Assembly: GCA_051648365.1 (NCBI GenBank)
Contig: JBOFEZ010000149.1
Location: forward strand, 1-22,668
Reading direction: 5' to 3'
Origin: JAGNZR01 sp051648365
Lineage (GTDB): Bacteria > Fusobacteriota > Fusobacteriia > Fusobacteriales > Fusobacteriaceae
DNA length: 22,668 bases
The notes beneath the pieces are model-generated. The model was given only the letters and a program-made list of their open reading frames with translations. It searched no databases and was not told the DNA's origin. This document shows, one piece after another, positions 1-8,833 of the stretch; position 1 is the stretch's first letter; the number at the start of each line of letters is the position of its first letter. Made by a program: the position numbers and the translations under genes.

Positions 1-175
1 GAGGTTTTGGGCCTAATGTCGTCGAGGGGACTGGCACTGTTGCCACTAATTCAGAAAAGTCACGAAATCCCTTTTGATTTACGGACCCTGTATCCTGGCA
101 TTATCTAGTTACCACTTTTTTATGATTGGCGACTAAAACTGTACTGAAGGCGGTAAGTTGGATATATTCTTTATT
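1..175. other. Unidentified structured segment upstream of argS
   Basis: No convincing protein is encoded here. By count about 43% of bases 1-180 are G or C, 50% in the first 60, which is more than in the surrounding genes. It can form a 5-bp hairpin (32-36 with 41-45, loop CTGT) enclosed by a 6-bp stem with one G-T pair (25-30 with 68-73). Such composition and pairing suit the 3' part of a structured RNA or a regulatory leader, and a terminator-like hairpin follows. I checked by eye for tmRNA, RNase P RNA, SRP RNA, 6S RNA, tRNA and T-box signatures and recognised none. The segment may begin outside the window. Its strand and identity are unknown. Confidence 0.3.
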
Positions 176-197
176 GGGCACATGCCCGTTTTTTTTT
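176..197 (+). terminator. Terminator-like hairpin before argS
   Basis: GGGC (176-179) and GCCC (184-187) form a short stem around ACAT, followed by nine T residues (189-197). The stem is only four G-C pairs, so strength is uncertain. It lies just before the argS ribosome binding site, so it either ends an upstream transcript or acts as an attenuator in the argS leader. Confidence 0.5.
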
Positions 198-224
198 GCT
201 CAGAAAAAAAGGAAGGTGAAATTG

Positions 225-1940
225 GTGATAAAACTTATAGATAGAGAGATAGCCCATATTTTTCAGACGGCTATGGAGGAACTTTACACTGGATTAGAAC
301 TGAAACCAGTAGATATTACAGCGGCAACCAATGAAAAATTTGGAGATTTTCAGTCTAACTTTGCCATGATGAACTCAAAAATAATTGGAAAAAATCCTAG
401 AGTAATAGCAGAAGAGGTAGTAGGTGCTATAAAACCGAACCAAATTATAGAAAAACTTGAAATAGCGGGACCTGGATTTATAAATATATTTCTTAAGGAT
501 AGTTTTTTAGGTAGATATATTACAGAGGTTGCGGAACAGGGTGCGGATTTTTCATTTTTAAATAGAAAAGGTGATGTTGTAATTGATTATTCATCTCCAA
601 ATATAGCCAAAAGAATGCACATAGGGCATCTTAGATCTACAATTATAGGTGACTCTGTAAAGAGAATATATAATTATTTAGGTTATAACACAATTTCAGA
701 TAACCACATAGGTGACTGGGGAACTCAGTTTGGAAAACTTATAATAGGTTATAGAAATTGGTTAAATCAAGAGGCCTATAGAGAAAATGCTATTGAAGAA
801 CTAGAAAGAGTTTACGTTGAATTTGCAAGGGTAGCAGAAGAAAATCCTGCTCTTGAAGACCAAGCTAGAGAAGAATTGAAAAAACTTCAGATTGGAGATT
901 CTGAAAATACAAGATTATGGGAAGAATTTATTCAAGTATCTCTGAATGAATATAATAAACTTTACAACAGAATGGATATAAAATTTGATACATATTACGG
1001 AGAGTCATTTTATAAAGATATGATGGCAGGAGTTGTAAAAGAGCTAGTTGAAAAAGGAATAGCTGTAGAAGATGAAGGAGCAAAAGTTGTTTTCTTTGAT
1101 GAAAAGGATAAACTTCATCCATGTATAGTTCAGAAGAGAGATGGAGCATATCTTTATTCAACTTCAGATATAGCTACAATAAAATACAGAAGAGAAAATT
1201 ATGATCTAAACAAGATAATATATCTTACAGATGAGAGACAACAGGATCATTTTAGACAGTTTTTCAAAATAACCGAAAATCTAGGATGGAATGTTGAAAA
1301 ACATCATGTTTGGTTTGGTATCATGAGATTTGCTGATGGAGTTTTCTCAACTAGAAAAGGAAATGTAATCAGACTTGAACAGTTGTTAGATGAAGGAAAA
1401 AGAAGAGCACTAGAAGTTGTAGAAAACAAAAACCCAGAACTTTCAGCTGAAGAGAAAGATAATATAGCTGAAATTGTGGGAATGGGAGCTATAAAATATG
1501 CTGATCTTTCTCAGAATAGACAGAGTGCTATAATATTTGAATGGGATAAAGTACTAAGTTTCGAAGGAAATACAGCACCATATCTTCAATACTCTTATGC
1601 AAGAATAAAATCTATAATAAGAAAAGCTAAGGAAGAGTCCAAGGCAGTTGACCTTCATACAGAGATGGTATTTAACAATGCTACAGAAAGAGCTCTAGCT
1701 CAGCAACTATCACTTATGAATGGAGTGGTAATTAAAGCTGCCGAGAGCTGCAAGCCTAATCTTATAACAGATTATCTTTTTGAGACTTCAAAAAAGTTCA
1801 ACAGTTTCTATAGTAGCTGTCCGATACTTAATCAAGAAGAGAAAATTCTTAAATCTAGATTGCTGCTGGCATATCTTACATCAGAAACTATTAAAAAAGG
1901 GTTATCTCTATTGGGAATAAAGACACTTGAAAGAATGTAA
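225..1940 (+). CDS. argS: Arginyl-tRNA synthetase (class I)
   Basis: Charges tRNA-Arg with arginine in the cytoplasm, using ATP. The class I HIGH signature is seen literally at residues 132-135, after the family-typical SSPNIAK. The KMSK loop is degenerate (FSTRKGNV), as is usual for ArgS. An N-terminal Add-1-like domain precedes the catalytic core, and a C-terminal DALR anticodon-binding domain (around LQYSYARI) ends with the typical LLGIKTLERM. From the GTG at 225 the product is 571 residues, normal for the family. This start has GGAAGG at 211-216, eight bases upstream. The frame is open back to a TTG at 126, but those 33 codons cross the hairpin and do not look like ArgS. TTG at 222 is an alternative start. 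A strong terminator follows directly. Confidence 0.97.
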   Translation: MIKLIDREIAHIFQTAMEELYTGLELKPVDITAATNEKFGDFQSNFAMMNSKIIGKNPRVIAEEVVGAIKPNQIIEKLEIAGPGFINIFLKDSFLGRYITEVAEQGADFSFLNRKGDVVIDYSSPNIAKRMHIGHLRSTIIGDSVKRIYNYLGYNTISDNHIGDWGTQFGKLIIGYRNWLNQEAYRENAIEELERVYVEFARVAEENPALEDQAREELKKLQIGDSENTRLWEEFIQVSLNEYNKLYNRMDIKFDTYYGESFYKDMMAGVVKELVEKGIAVEDEGAKVVFFDEKDKLHPCIVQKRDGAYLYSTSDIATIKYRRENYDLNKIIYLTDERQQDHFRQFFKITENLGWNVEKHHVWFGIMRFADGVFSTRKGNVIRLEQLLDEGKRRALEVVENKNPELSAEEKDNIAEIVGMGAIKYADLSQNRQSAIIFEWDKVLSFEGNTAPYLQYSYARIKSIIRKAKEESKAVDLHTEMVFNNATERALAQQLSLMNGVVIKAAESCKPNLITDYLFETSKKFNSFYSSCPILNQEEKILKSRLLLAYLTSETIKKGLSLLGIKTLERM

Positions 1941-1967
1941 AATAGGGGGACATCCCCCTATTTTTTT
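1941..1967 (+). terminator. Rho-independent terminator of argS
   Basis: A perfect 9-bp stem, AATAGGGGG (1941-1949) with CCCCCTATT (1954-1962), has a four-base loop and runs into seven T residues. It starts immediately after the argS stop codon and separates argS from rapZ. Confidence 0.93.
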
Positions 1968-1993
1968 AAAGTGAATTATATTAGGGAGGAAAA

Positions 1994-2878
1994 ATGTTCA
2001 AAATAAAAAGTCTAATTGTGGTTACAGGAATAAGCGGAGCCGGAAAAACTGCCGCTCTTAACTCTCTTGAAGATATGGAATATCTTACTATGGATAATAT
2101 TCCATGCAATTTTGCAACTTTAATACTGCAGGGATATATCTCTGAAATAAAAAAGAGTAAAGTAGATAAAATTGCTCTAGGAATGGATGTGAGATCGTTT
2201 ACTGATGTAAAAGAATATCATGATTTTCTAAATAATATGGCGAAACATTTGGGAGATTTTCAAGTAATATTTTTAGATTCCAGTGATGAAACTATTTTAA
2301 ACCGTTATAATCTTACTAGAAGAAGACACCCTGTAGTTGCAGACACACTTCTCGAAAGTATAGGGAATGAACGTAAAATAATGAGTAGCATAAAAGAACG
2401 TGCGACTAGAGTTATAGACACCAGTTTTACTTCGGCTAAACAGCTTTCAGAGAAACTAAAAGATAGTTATTATTTCTCTCATAAAAATGCAGAAAAAATA
2501 AATATTCATCTTCAGTCTTTTGGATATAAATATGGAATGCCTATAGATTTAGATTTAGCTTTTGATGTAAGATTTCTTCCTAATCCCTACTATATTCAGG
2601 ATCTCAAAGAGAAAACTGGAAATGATATTGAGGTTCAAAATTATGTTATGGACAGCCTTGTATCTAATGAATTTTATGAAAAATTACTGAATATGCTAAA
2701 ATTTCTGATTCCAAACTATATATTGGAAGGGAAAAAACATCTTTCGATAGGTATAGGGTGCAGTGGAGGAAAGCACCGTTCAGTGACTTTTGTAAATTAT
2801 CTGGCTGAAGATTTAAAAAAAATAAAAAATCTCAAAATATATACTTCTCATAAGGAAAATGAAAAGGGGCACTGGTAA
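1994..2878 (+). CDS. rapZ: RapZ/YvcJ-family P-loop nucleotide-binding protein
   Basis: A member of the RapZ (YvcJ, UPF0042) family, which binds and hydrolyses nucleotides. In Escherichia coli it is an RNase adaptor controlling glucosamine-6-phosphate synthase through the sRNA GlmZ; in Bacillus YvcJ affects competence. The exact role here cannot be read from sequence. Visible are a Walker A motif GISGAGKT (residues 12-19), the MDNIPCN segment, and in the C-terminal domain DVRFLPNPYY and GCSGGKHRS (about 255-263), the family hallmark. Length 294 is close to the usual 280-290. GGGAGG sits four bases before the ATG. The stop codon overlaps the uvrC start by one base, implying co-transcription and probable translational coupling. 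No clear promoter is visible between the argS terminator and the start. Confidence 0.93.
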   Translation: MFKIKSLIVVTGISGAGKTAALNSLEDMEYLTMDNIPCNFATLILQGYISEIKKSKVDKIALGMDVRSFTDVKEYHDFLNNMAKHLGDFQVIFLDSSDETILNRYNLTRRRHPVVADTLLESIGNERKIMSSIKERATRVIDTSFTSAKQLSEKLKDSYYFSHKNAEKINIHLQSFGYKYGMPIDLDLAFDVRFLPNPYYIQDLKEKTGNDIEVQNYVMDSLVSNEFYEKLLNMLKFLIPNYILEGKKHLSIGIGCSGGKHRSVTFVNYLAEDLKKIKNLKIYTSHKENEKGHW

Positions 2879-4653
2879 TGTTAGGTGTTATTTTAAAAGA
2901 CATACCTGAAAATCCTGGAGTTTATCTTATGAAAAAAAAATCTAAGGTAATCTATGTAGGAAAGGCTAAAAATCTAAAAAAAAGAGTCCTTTCCTATTTT
3001 AATAGGGAGCATGAAGATATTAAAACCTCAGAACTTGTTAAAAATATAGAGGACATAGAATTCATAATCTGTAATTCAGAAGTAGATGCCCTAATTTTGG
3101 AAAATAATCTGATAAAAAAATATTCTCCCAAATATAACATAGCTTTAAAAGACCAGAAGACTTATCCATACCTAAAAATTAGCCGAGAAAAATTTCCCTA
3201 TCTTAAAACGGTAAGAAACACTCGAGAACTAAATGATAGTAAAGGCATATATTTCGGACCGTATCCAAATGGAGTATACAATCTCAGAAAAGCTTTTATA
3301 AGAATTTTCAAGATAAGAGACTGCAATAGAGATATGGAAAAAACATATTCTAAGCCGTGTCTCAAATATTATATGCATTTCTGTAGCGGTCCATGTGTCT
3401 ATAAAGATAACTCTTTGGAATATGTGGAGAGAGTAGAAGCTATAAAAAAGATTCTCAAAGGAAATGGAGAGGAGTATATTCTTGAGCTAAAAGATAAGAT
3501 GGAAAGAGCTGGAGAAGAGATGAAATTTGAGGAAGCTATAATTCTCAGAAATCAGGTAACTGAACTAAAAAATTCTGTTATAAAGCAAGTGACAGAATAT
3601 TCCAAAGGAGTAGATGAAGATTATTTTACTTATGAAGTAATAGGAGATAATCTTTTTATAACTGTGCTCAAGGGTAGAGATGGAAAAATTATAGGTAAAG
3701 AAAATATGGTTGTTTCATTAAAAAATAAGCTCTATGAAACTTTGGATGAAGGGGTTGTAACAGCTTATTACTCGGAATATACTCCTGCAAAAAATATAAT
3801 ATTTCAGGAAAAATTGGAACCGAATTATGAAATTTTAGAAAAATGGTTTTTTATAAAATTTGAAAAAAAAATAGAACTATTTTTCCCAAAAATAAAAAGC
3901 AGAAAGAAAGAGCTTCTTCATATGGCGGAGCTCAATCTTCAAAGAGAGATAGAGCAGCACTATAAAAAAAGAGATGTAGTAGAAAAAGGTTTGGAAGAGA
4001 TATATATAAGCTTGAATCTGAAAAATTTTCCAAGAAGAATTGAATGTTTTGATATTTCAAATATTCAGGGAAAAGATGCTGTAGCCTCTATGAGTATTGC
4101 CATTGAAGGAATCACAAAATCGAGCGAATATAGAAAGTTCAAAATAATGTGCAAGGATACTCCAGATGATTTCGCTATGATGCGTGAAGTCATAACTAGA
4201 AGATATGGAAAATTGAAGAAATCGGAATTCCCTGACATGATACTAATAGATGGAGGAATAGGGCAGATAAATGCAGTGGGAGCTGTGTTGGAGGAGTTAG
4301 GGGTACTAGGAATAGCGGATTTGGTAAGTTTAGCCAAAAGAGAAGAGGAAGTTTTCAAATATGGAGAGTCGGAACCATATCTTATTGCTAAAGACAGAGA
4401 GGCTATAAAGATATTTCAGAGAGTAAGGGATGAAGCACATAGATTTGGAATAACATATCATAGAAAACTTAGAAGCAAAAGAATAATATCTTCAGAACTG
4501 GATAAAATAGAAGGTATTGGACCTAAGAGAAAAGCAGAACTAATAAAGCATTTTGGAAATATAGAAAATATTTTCTGTGCAGAACTCCAAAATTTAAAAA
4601 AAATTCTTCCAGAAAGGGTTGCAAAAAGGATAAAAGAACATAAAAAACTTTAA
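2878..4653 (+). CDS. uvrC: UvrABC system subunit C (excinuclease)
   Basis: Makes the two incisions flanking a DNA lesion in nucleotide excision repair, working with UvrA and UvrB from elsewhere in the genome. Domains in order are: an N-terminal GIY-YIG nuclease (GVY at 14-16, YVG at 26-28); a cysteine-containing linker (about 150-180); a UVR motif that contacts UvrB (about 200-234); an RNase H-like C-terminal nuclease (IECFDISNIQG and the VSLAKREEEVF region); and helix-hairpin-helix DNA binding at the end (LDKIEGIGPKRK, from about 541). Length 591 is typical. The ATG overlaps the rapZ stop as TAATG, so no independent ribosome binding site is needed. No strong terminator follows before the next gene. 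Confidence 0.97.
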   Translation: MLGVILKDIPENPGVYLMKKKSKVIYVGKAKNLKKRVLSYFNREHEDIKTSELVKNIEDIEFIICNSEVDALILENNLIKKYSPKYNIALKDQKTYPYLKISREKFPYLKTVRNTRELNDSKGIYFGPYPNGVYNLRKAFIRIFKIRDCNRDMEKTYSKPCLKYYMHFCSGPCVYKDNSLEYVERVEAIKKILKGNGEEYILELKDKMERAGEEMKFEEAIILRNQVTELKNSVIKQVTEYSKGVDEDYFTYEVIGDNLFITVLKGRDGKIIGKENMVVSLKNKLYETLDEGVVTAYYSEYTPAKNIIFQEKLEPNYEILEKWFFIKFEKKIELFFPKIKSRKKELLHMAELNLQREIEQHYKKRDVVEKGLEEIYISLNLKNFPRRIECFDISNIQGKDAVASMSIAIEGITKSSEYRKFKIMCKDTPDDFAMMREVITRRYGKLKKSEFPDMILIDGGIGQINAVGAVLEELGVLGIADLVSLAKREEEVFKYGESEPYLIAKDREAIKIFQRVRDEAHRFGITYHRKLRSKRIISSELDKIEGIGPKRKAELIKHFGNIENIFCAELQNLKKILPERVAKRIKEHKKL

Positions 4654-4677
4654 AAAACTTGAAATCTGTTGTATAAT
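4649..4677 (+). promoter_or_regulatory. Putative promoter for the phosphatase-nup-min unit
   Basis: A perfect -10 hexamer TATAAT lies at 4672-4677, with TTTAAA (4/6 to consensus) at 4649-4654 and a 17-bp spacer. The -35 overlaps the end of uvrC. The 11-mer TGTTGTATAAT (4667-4677) recurs before the gene at 19825, which supports a real promoter element. Confidence 0.5.
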
Positions 4678-4714
4678 TAGAAAGTTAAAATAAAATTTAA
4701 GAACAGGAGTACCA

Positions 4715-6223
4715 ATGTCATATATTGTTGTGTTACTTATAGGAATTTTTTTTTATATGAATCTAAAAAAACAAGAAAAAAAATATAATACTCTTATAGG
4801 AAGAATGCTTGATAGTTTCAATAATAATACCCCGCTAGAAAATATCCCACAAATTGTGAGTGACAAATATGAGGAACATTTCGGTCTTCTAAAACAGCAG
4901 GAGCAAGAACTTGCTATATCTATGAATGATCTGCGAGAGTATAGAAACGAACTTGAAATTACATATAACGCCCTGGTAACAAAATCTACACAGTTAGAAT
5001 ATAGTAATCAGGCTCTAGAAAAAAGGGTTGCCAATCTTTCTAATCTTAATGCTTTAGCAAGAACTGTACTTTCAGTACTAGATCTTGAGAAAACAGTAGA
5101 TATAATATTGGATGCATATTTTGTTCTTACTGGAGCCAAAAGAGTTTCACTTTACCTTTGGGAAGGGGAAAAACTAAAAGTTATAAAGACCAAGGGAGTT
5201 ATGACTTTTAAAGGCGAAGTTCAGTATCCAGAAGAAGTACTTAAAAACTTTACTAAAACAGACTACGCAAAAGTTTATGACGATCTTTCGAAAGGTTTTC
5301 TTTTAGAAGGGAATGAAACAGTTATAGTGTCTCCTATGGTAGTAAAAGGAAAACAATTAGGAGTAATTTTTATTATCGAGGATAAGGACAGACTTATAGA
5401 ACTAGACGAAGAAACTATTCTTGCTCTTGTAATCCAAGTTTCGATAGCTATAAATAATGCTCAAATTTATTCTCATCTTCTAGAAAAAGAAAGAATTTCA
5501 AAAGAATTGGAAGTTGCTTCTAGAATGCAGAAAAAAATTATTCCTCAGGATATGACAAATGTTTTCGGTCTGGATATAGCTAATTATTTTGAACCTGCAA
5601 GAGAGATAGGTGGAGATTTTTACGATTACTATATCTATAATGATGAAACGTTTTATCTCACTATGGCTGATGTAAGTGGAAAAGGAGTTCCGGCAGCATT
5701 TCTCATGGCACTTGCTAGATCAATACTAAGAACTTTGAGTACAAACGGAATTACACCTAAAGAAAATTTAGATGCATTAAACAAAATTATTTATTCAGAT
5801 ATAGCTGAAAATATGTTTATAACAATAATGCATTGTAGATATGATTATAAGACCAAAATGCTATCATACTCGAATGCTGGACATAATCCGATGATTGTTT
5901 ATAAAGCTGCTACAGATTCGATAGAACTGCGTATAATAAAAGGTGTTGCTATAGGATTTATAAAAAACTACAGTTACAGACAATCAGAATTGAAGCTGGA
6001 AAAAGGCGATATAGTAGTTTTATACACAGATGGGGTAACAGAAGCCGAAAACAGTAATAAAGATCTTTTTGGAATGGAAAGATTAAAAGAGATAATTTAT
6101 AAAAATAGATATGAAGATGCTGAGACTATAAAGCGAAGATTACTCTCTGTATTGGAAGACTTTACAGAAGAGCAGGAGCAGTCAGACGATTTAACATTTG
6201 TAATATTAAAAAACAATGAATAA
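4715..6223 (+). CDS. Membrane-anchored GAF-domain SpoIIE/RsbU-type protein serine phosphatase
   Basis: A PP2C-like (SpoIIE superfamily) phosphatase expected to dephosphorylate a serine or threonine on a partner protein such as an anti-sigma-factor antagonist. The substrate is not encoded nearby. A short hydrophobic segment (about residues 3-16) anchors the N terminus and is followed by a coiled-coil-like stretch (about 60-110) and a GAF-like sensor domain (about 110-255). The phosphatase domain holds metal-binding motifs GGDFYDY (299-305), DVSGKGVPAA (319-328), AGHNP, YTDGVTEAEN and DDLTF (491-495); the key aspartates are present, so it should be active. AGGAG lies five bases before the ATG. 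It is the first of seven same-strand genes, with 44 bp to the importer ATPase. Whether it regulates that unit is unknown. Confidence 0.88.
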   Translation: MSYIVVLLIGIFFYMNLKKQEKKYNTLIGRMLDSFNNNTPLENIPQIVSDKYEEHFGLLKQQEQELAISMNDLREYRNELEITYNALVTKSTQLEYSNQALEKRVANLSNLNALARTVLSVLDLEKTVDIILDAYFVLTGAKRVSLYLWEGEKLKVIKTKGVMTFKGEVQYPEEVLKNFTKTDYAKVYDDLSKGFLLEGNETVIVSPMVVKGKQLGVIFIIEDKDRLIELDEETILALVIQVSIAINNAQIYSHLLEKERISKELEVASRMQKKIIPQDMTNVFGLDIANYFEPAREIGGDFYDYYIYNDETFYLTMADVSGKGVPAAFLMALARSILRTLSTNGITPKENLDALNKIIYSDIAENMFITIMHCRYDYKTKMLSYSNAGHNPMIVYKAATDSIELRIIKGVAIGFIKNYSYRQSELKLEKGDIVVLYTDGVTEAENSNKDLFGMERLKEIIYKNRYEDAETIKRRLLSVLEDFTEEQEQSDDLTFVILKNNE

Positions 6224-6267
6224 AATTTTTTAAAAACATAAAAAAAATTAAAGTTGGGAGGAATAGA

Positions 6268-7791
6268 GTGGACCAGTATATTTTAAAAATGGAAAATATT
6301 AGGAAAACTTTTGCCGGGGGCAAGGTAATAGCCAATGATTGTATAAATTTAAATATTTTCAAAGGTGAGAAACATGCGATAGTTGGAGAGAATGGAGCAG
6401 GAAAATCTACTCTTATGAAGATTCTTAACGGACTATATCAGCCAACTTCAGGAAAAATAATTTACAATGGAGTTGAGACTGTTATTGAAGGTCCAAGTGT
6501 AGCGGCAGAACTTGGTATAGGGATGGTATATCAGCATTTTATGCTTGTACCGACTCTTACAGTGGCGGAAAACATGATACTTGGAGTGGAGCCTAAAAAA
6601 GGAATAACTTTGGATCTTGGTAAAGCTAGACAAGATGTTAAAGAGGTTTCGAAAAAATATGGGTTAGATATTGATCCGGATGCTTATGTTAAAGATCTTT
6701 CAGTGGGAATGCAACAAAGAATAGAGATTTTGAAAATCCTTTTTAAAGGTGCTAATCTTCTTGTTTTTGATGAGCCTACGGCTGTACTTACACCTCAAGA
6801 AACAAAAGAACTATATAAAATAATCGATAACCTTATAGCTGAAGGGAAAACTATAATATTTATTTCTCATAAACTAGAAGAGGTTCTTGCGATCTCTGAT
6901 AATATAACAGTTATAAGAAGAGGAAAAGATGTAGCTAATTTTAAGACTACAGAAGCTACAAAAGAGATGATAGCCAATGCAATGGTAGGAAGAGCGGTAC
7001 TTTTTACAACAGAAAAACCTGAAGTTGAATTCGGAAAAAATGTTATAGAGGTAAAAAATATAACTGTAAAAAATGAATTTGATGTAATAAAAGTAAAGGA
7101 TGTATCTTTCACAATTAGAGAAGGAGAAGTTCTTGGTATAGCAGGAGTAGAAGGAAGTGGACAAACCGAGCTAGTTGAAGCTCTTACAGGACTAATGAAG
7201 GTGGAATCGGGAGAGATAACTCTTGATGGGAAAACAATTTCCAATGTAAGTGCTCAAAAACTTAATGAAGCTGGTATAGCACATATCCCTGAGGATAGAT
7301 TTAAAAGAGCAGCAGTTTCACAATTTGATGTAAAAGAAAATTTTGCATTTGGACAGCACAGAAATAAATATATAAAAAAGGGACTCCTTATAGATTTTGC
7401 AAAAATAAAAGCCGCAACTATGGAATATATTTCTAAATATGATGTAAGACCTCAAGAACCTGATCTCATGTTTGGTAAATTTTCAGGTGGAAACCAGCAG
7501 AAAATAGTTGTAGGAAGAGAATTGGAGAAACCTAACAAATTTATAATAGCAGCTCAGCCTACAAGAGGAGTAGATATAGGAGCAATCGAATCTATTCATA
7601 AAATGCTTTTAGAAGAAAAAAAGCAAAAAAAAGCTATTATGGTAGTATCTTCTGAACTTTCAGAGATTTTAAATCTTTCAGATAGAATAGCTGTAATGTG
7701 TGCAGGAAAGATAAGTGGAATTTTAGATCGAGCAGATGCAACAGAGGAAAAAATTGGAATTTTAATGGCAGGTGGAAAAATAGATGAATAA
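6268..7791 (+). CDS. Nucleoside-type ABC importer, duplicated ATPase subunit
   Basis: Powers an inner-membrane importer of the BmpA-linked nucleoside family (NupA/YufO, RbsA-like architecture). Two nucleotide-binding domains sit in one chain. The first has Walker A GENGAGKST (40-48), signature LSVGMQQR (from about 144) and Walker B ending in D168-E169. The second has a degenerate Walker A GVEGSGQT (from 293), signature FSGGNQQK (405-412) and AAQPTRGVD where the Walker B acidic pair is absent, as is normal for this family. Start is GTG, with GGGAGG six bases upstream. The last eight bases overlap the first permease gene. Nucleoside or purine is the best guess for substrate, from the permeases; no binding protein is present to confirm it. 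Confidence 0.88.
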   Translation: MDQYILKMENIRKTFAGGKVIANDCINLNIFKGEKHAIVGENGAGKSTLMKILNGLYQPTSGKIIYNGVETVIEGPSVAAELGIGMVYQHFMLVPTLTVAENMILGVEPKKGITLDLGKARQDVKEVSKKYGLDIDPDAYVKDLSVGMQQRIEILKILFKGANLLVFDEPTAVLTPQETKELYKIIDNLIAEGKTIIFISHKLEEVLAISDNITVIRRGKDVANFKTTEATKEMIANAMVGRAVLFTTEKPEVEFGKNVIEVKNITVKNEFDVIKVKDVSFTIREGEVLGIAGVEGSGQTELVEALTGLMKVESGEITLDGKTISNVSAQKLNEAGIAHIPEDRFKRAAVSQFDVKENFAFGQHRNKYIKKGLLIDFAKIKAATMEYISKYDVRPQEPDLMFGKFSGGNQQKIVVGRELEKPNKFIIAAQPTRGVDIGAIESIHKMLLEEKKQKKAIMVVSSELSEILNLSDRIAVMCAGKISGILDRADATEEKIGILMAGGKIDE

Positions 7792-8830
7792 AAAACTTGA
7801 AAATATTTTAATACCGGTAATCGCAGTAGTGATAGCTCTCCTTATAGGAGCTGGAATAATAGCTTATCTAGGTGAAAATCCTATGACAGCTTACTATTAT
7901 CTTTTTACTGGAGCTTTTTCAACTCAAAAGGCGATAGCAAGAACCCTTTTAGAAGCGACACCTATGATATTTACAGGTCTTGCAGTACTTTTTGCATTCA
8001 AAGGTGGAATGTTTAATATAGGAGCTCAAGGACAAATGATAATTGCAGGAGTTACTGCAGCTGGAATTGGTGCCTTTGTAAGTAATACTTTTATAAATAA
8101 TGTTGTAGTTGTCTTGATAATAGCAGCTTTAACAGGTTTTGCATGGGCATATATAGCAGGATTTTTAAAAGCTAGATTAGGTGTTCATGAAGTTATATCT
8201 ACAATTATGTTGAACTATATAGCTATGAATTTGGATCAGTATCTGATTAACTACCCTTTGAAACAGGGAGGACCTACAGGTCCAAATCCTCAGACACCTC
8301 CGGTTATGGAAATTTCAAGACTCTCTCAGCTACTTCCACAGACAAATGAAGCCTTGAACTATGGATTTATAATAGCCTTAGTAGCTGTAGTCCTTGTGTG
8401 GTTTATATTTGAAAAAACAGTTCTTGGATATGAGATAAAAGCTGTAGGTCACAATCCTTCTGCTTCAGAAAACGCAGGAATAAATGTTAAATTCATAATG
8501 GCAATCTCTATGGGTCTATCAGGAGCTTTGGCAGGTCTTGCAGGAGCTGAAAGAGTTCTAGGAGGAGTTGGACAGTATACCTATAAACAGGGTCTTGTTG
8601 CTACTTATGGATTTGATGGAATAGCAGTAGCACTTTTGGGAAAAAATTCTCCATGGGGAGCTCTTGCAGCAGCTATACTTTTTGCAGCTCTTAGAGTTGG
8701 TGGAAGAGCTATGCAGTTTAACACATCTGTTCCTAGCCAAATTGTAATGATGATTCAGGCTATAATAATACTTTTGATTGCTGCAGAAAACATGTTTAGA
8801 TTTGTAATAGAAAGAAAAAAGGGGGAATAA
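7784..8830 (+). CDS. Nucleoside-type ABC importer permease, first subunit
   Basis: An integral membrane permease of the BPD_transp_2 class (RbsC, NupB/YufP), forming the channel with the next gene product. It shows about eight to ten hydrophobic segments, including an N-terminal one (about residues 8-30), a region reading GMFNIGAQGQM typical of this nucleoside permease group, and AVGHNPSASENAGIN, the cytoplasmic coupling loop. Length 348 is usual for the YufP-like member. Its ATG lies inside the end of the ATPase gene (8-base overlap), indicating coupled translation. Three bases separate its stop from the second permease start. Confidence 0.88.
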   Translation: MNKKLENILIPVIAVVIALLIGAGIIAYLGENPMTAYYYLFTGAFSTQKAIARTLLEATPMIFTGLAVLFAFKGGMFNIGAQGQMIIAGVTAAGIGAFVSNTFINNVVVVLIIAALTGFAWAYIAGFLKARLGVHEVISTIMLNYIAMNLDQYLINYPLKQGGPTGPNPQTPPVMEISRLSQLLPQTNEALNYGFIIALVAVVLVWFIFEKTVLGYEIKAVGHNPSASENAGINVKFIMAISMGLSGALAGLAGAERVLGGVGQYTYKQGLVATYGFDGIAVALLGKNSPWGALAAAILFAALRVGGRAMQFNTSVPSQIVMMIQAIIILLIAAENMFRFVIERKKGE

Positions 8831-8833
8831 CAG

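Noticed and set aside
126..224. In-frame upstream extension of argS from a TTG
   Set aside because: The 33 extra codons cross the hairpin and T-run, lack a ribosome binding site at the TTG, and do not resemble ArgS N termini. GTG 225 has GGAAGG eight bases upstream.
1..224. T-box leader, tmRNA, RNase P, SRP or 6S RNA
   Set aside because: None of the short conserved signatures of these RNAs (T-box AGGGTGG core, tmRNA tag or tRNA-like end, SRP GGAAGG/AGCAG loop, RNase P P4 core) could be found. Left as unidentified.
1977..1982. TATATT as a -10 element for rapZ
   Set aside because: It would place the transcription start within the rapZ ribosome binding site and has no -35.
4659..4677. TTGAAA (4659-4664) as -35 with TATAAT (4672-4677)
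   Set aside because: The spacer is only seven bases. TTTAAA at 4649-4654, with 17 bp, is more plausible.
6867..7244. 125-codon open frame on the minus strand
   Set aside because: It lies wholly inside the importer ATPase gene in antisense. Its composition is the serine/phenylalanine-rich pattern expected of a shadow frame and it has no ribosome binding site.
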